DNA of 29,797 nucleotides. Origin: Acanthamoeba lenticulata (Eukaryota > Discosea > Longamoebia > Acanthamoebidae). The notes below the pieces were generated by a model. That model saw only the letters and a list, made by a program, of their open reading frames with translations. It had not been told where the DNA came from and ran no database searches. Position numbers and translations under genes: made by a program. The stretch spans positions 1 through 29,797 of the forward strand of contig NAVB01000769.1 of NCBI GenBank assembly GCA_002179805.1, in the 5' to 3' direction. Shown one piece after another: positions 28,758-29,797 of this stretch. Each line of letters begins with the position of its first letter. Positions within the stretch are counted from its first letter, which is position 1.

Positions 28758-29753
28758 ATGGAAGGCCACACAAACGGAGCGAGCAACGGCGCATCATCGC
28801 GACGAGGGCGCGGAGGAGGTAGAGGTGGCGGACGGGGTGAGGGAAGAGCCGAAGGACGTGGCGGCCGAGGTGGCGGCGCCGGGCGGGGCGGATTTGGTGG
28901 CAACCCTGGCGGCCGCGGTGGCGGCGGCGCTGGCCCACGCCACCGAAGGACGGAGGCGGGCGCACCGGGTGGCGGAGCGCCGCCTCCTCAACAACACAAC
29001 CAGCCTCGGGCCCAATTGAACGGCGGGCCGCAGATGAATGCGGCGGCTGGCAACGGCCAGGTGCCGAATGGAAGCCACTTCAAGAGGAAGAGGGATGAGG
29101 AGAACGGAGGCGCCCCGCGAGGCGGCCGAGGTGGTGGCCGAGGAGGTCGCGGAGGACGCGGAGGCCGAGGTGGCGGCCGTGGTGGCGGCCAGCGACAGCC
29201 GCACGATAACGTCGAGCTGACCCGCCGTCCCGCGTCGGACGACATGGAGGCCGAGGAAGAGATGATCGTCGAATCGCTCGGCGAGGTCGAAGTGGCCGAT
29301 GGTACGTCCTCCCCCGCCAAGAAGAACAACAAGAAGAACAAGAAGCAAAAGACAACACACGAGACCCCTGTCTCGTCCACAGATTCTGTTGAAGTGGCTC
29401 CTGGTATGTCCCCCTCCACACCTTGCCTCGCTCACGGCGACGTGGCGTCGGTGGCGGCTGCTAACTCGTGCCTTCTTCTTCAGCTCATCCTCTACTCCCC
29501 TCTTTCCCTGTTTCCTTCACACAGAGTCGAAGCCGTTCATGACCAAGACCACGTTCGCCTCGATGGCCAACATGATCTGCCGCCCGTCGCTCCAGGCCCT
29601 GCAGGACGCCGGCTTCGTGTACATGACTCAGGTCCAGGAGGCCGGCATCCCCATCGCCGTCACGGGCAAGGACCTCATCGCCAAGGCCCGTACAGGCACC
29701 GGCAAGACGCTGGGCTTCCTCATCCCCTCCATCGAGCGCCACCACGCCAACAA
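28758..29753 (+). CDS. DEAD-box RNA helicase with RGG-rich N-terminus (3' part outside window)
   Basis: This is the 5' part of an ATP-dependent RNA helicase. The first about 160 residues are dominated by Gly-Arg clusters (RRGRGGGRGGGRGEG and later GGRGGRGGRGGRGGG) split by a Pro/Gln/Asn stretch and a basic FKRKRDEE patch, a typical RNA-binding, methylated and nucleolar type of head. An acidic segment (DDMEAEEEMIVESLGEVEVA) follows. The core starts in the exon from 29525: FASMANMICRPSLQALQDAG, the Q-motif-like MTQVQEAGIP, and Walker A (motif I) ARTGTGKT within GKDLIAKARTGTGKTLGFLI. The DEAD motif lies beyond the window, after the donor at 29754. Introns are 29404-29524 and probably 29302-29382; the latter is 81 nt, keeps frame if retained, and would then encode a Lys/Asn-rich insert. 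The motif I form ARTGTGKT resembles Mss116-type and plant RH25/RH31 helicases more than Has1. Confidence 0.88.
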
Positions 29754-29797
29754 GTACGCCACAAAATCAATATATAAATCAAAACACATACAAAAAT

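Overview
This is a gene-dense nuclear window from a GC-rich protist. Acanthamoeba or a close amoebozoan fits best: exons are GC-rich in third codon positions, introns are many and short (mostly 60-100 nt, with donors of the form GTRCGY), intergenic spacers are tiny, and the content is typical (27-residue ankyrin-like F-box arrays, a kelch-kinase fusion, a saposin-like secreted protein). The taxonomic call is inference. All multi-exon models here were spliced by eye, checking phase across each junction.

Layout. 41-1042 (+) is the 3' end of a ClC chloride channel/exchanger. 1287-2624 and 2735-3796 (both -) are tandem F-box plus ankyrin-like paralogs. 3980-7280 (-) is an 11-exon all-helical protein I do not recognise. 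7710-11193 (+) is a kelch, coiled-coil and protein kinase fusion. 11508-11900 (-) is a secreted saposin-fold protein, divergent from a GDP-fucose transporter (SLC35C1-like) at 12049-13410 (+). 13528-17342 (-) is a second, nearly complete ClC gene. 18028-19699 (+) is an unrecognised basic, Ser-rich protein. 20159-20563 (+) is a small secreted and probably GPI-anchored Cys-rich protein. 21066-21657 holds two identical tRNA-Glu(UUC) genes in inverted orientation around an AT-rich spacer. 22005-23145 (-) is a SAP plus SMI1/KNR4 protein. 23260-26177 (+) is a very regular 35-residue PPR array interrupted by an in-frame TGA. 26224-28432 (-) is a RING, F-box and WD40 fusion. 28758-29753 (+) is the 5' part of a DEAD-box RNA helicase with an RGG-rich head.

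There is no operon logic. Genes are packed convergently or divergently with as little as 46 bp between stops. The most notable items are: the PPR array, whose code residues allow an RNA target to be predicted and whose ninth motif carries a CGA-to-TGA change; a 75-nt coding-like segment from the start of that gene duplicated in inverted orientation 2.3 kb away; the tRNA-Glu inverted pair; scars of the ankyrin repeat in a distant intergenic spacer; and the unusual domain fusions (RING/F-box/WD40, kelch/kinase, SAP/SMI1).
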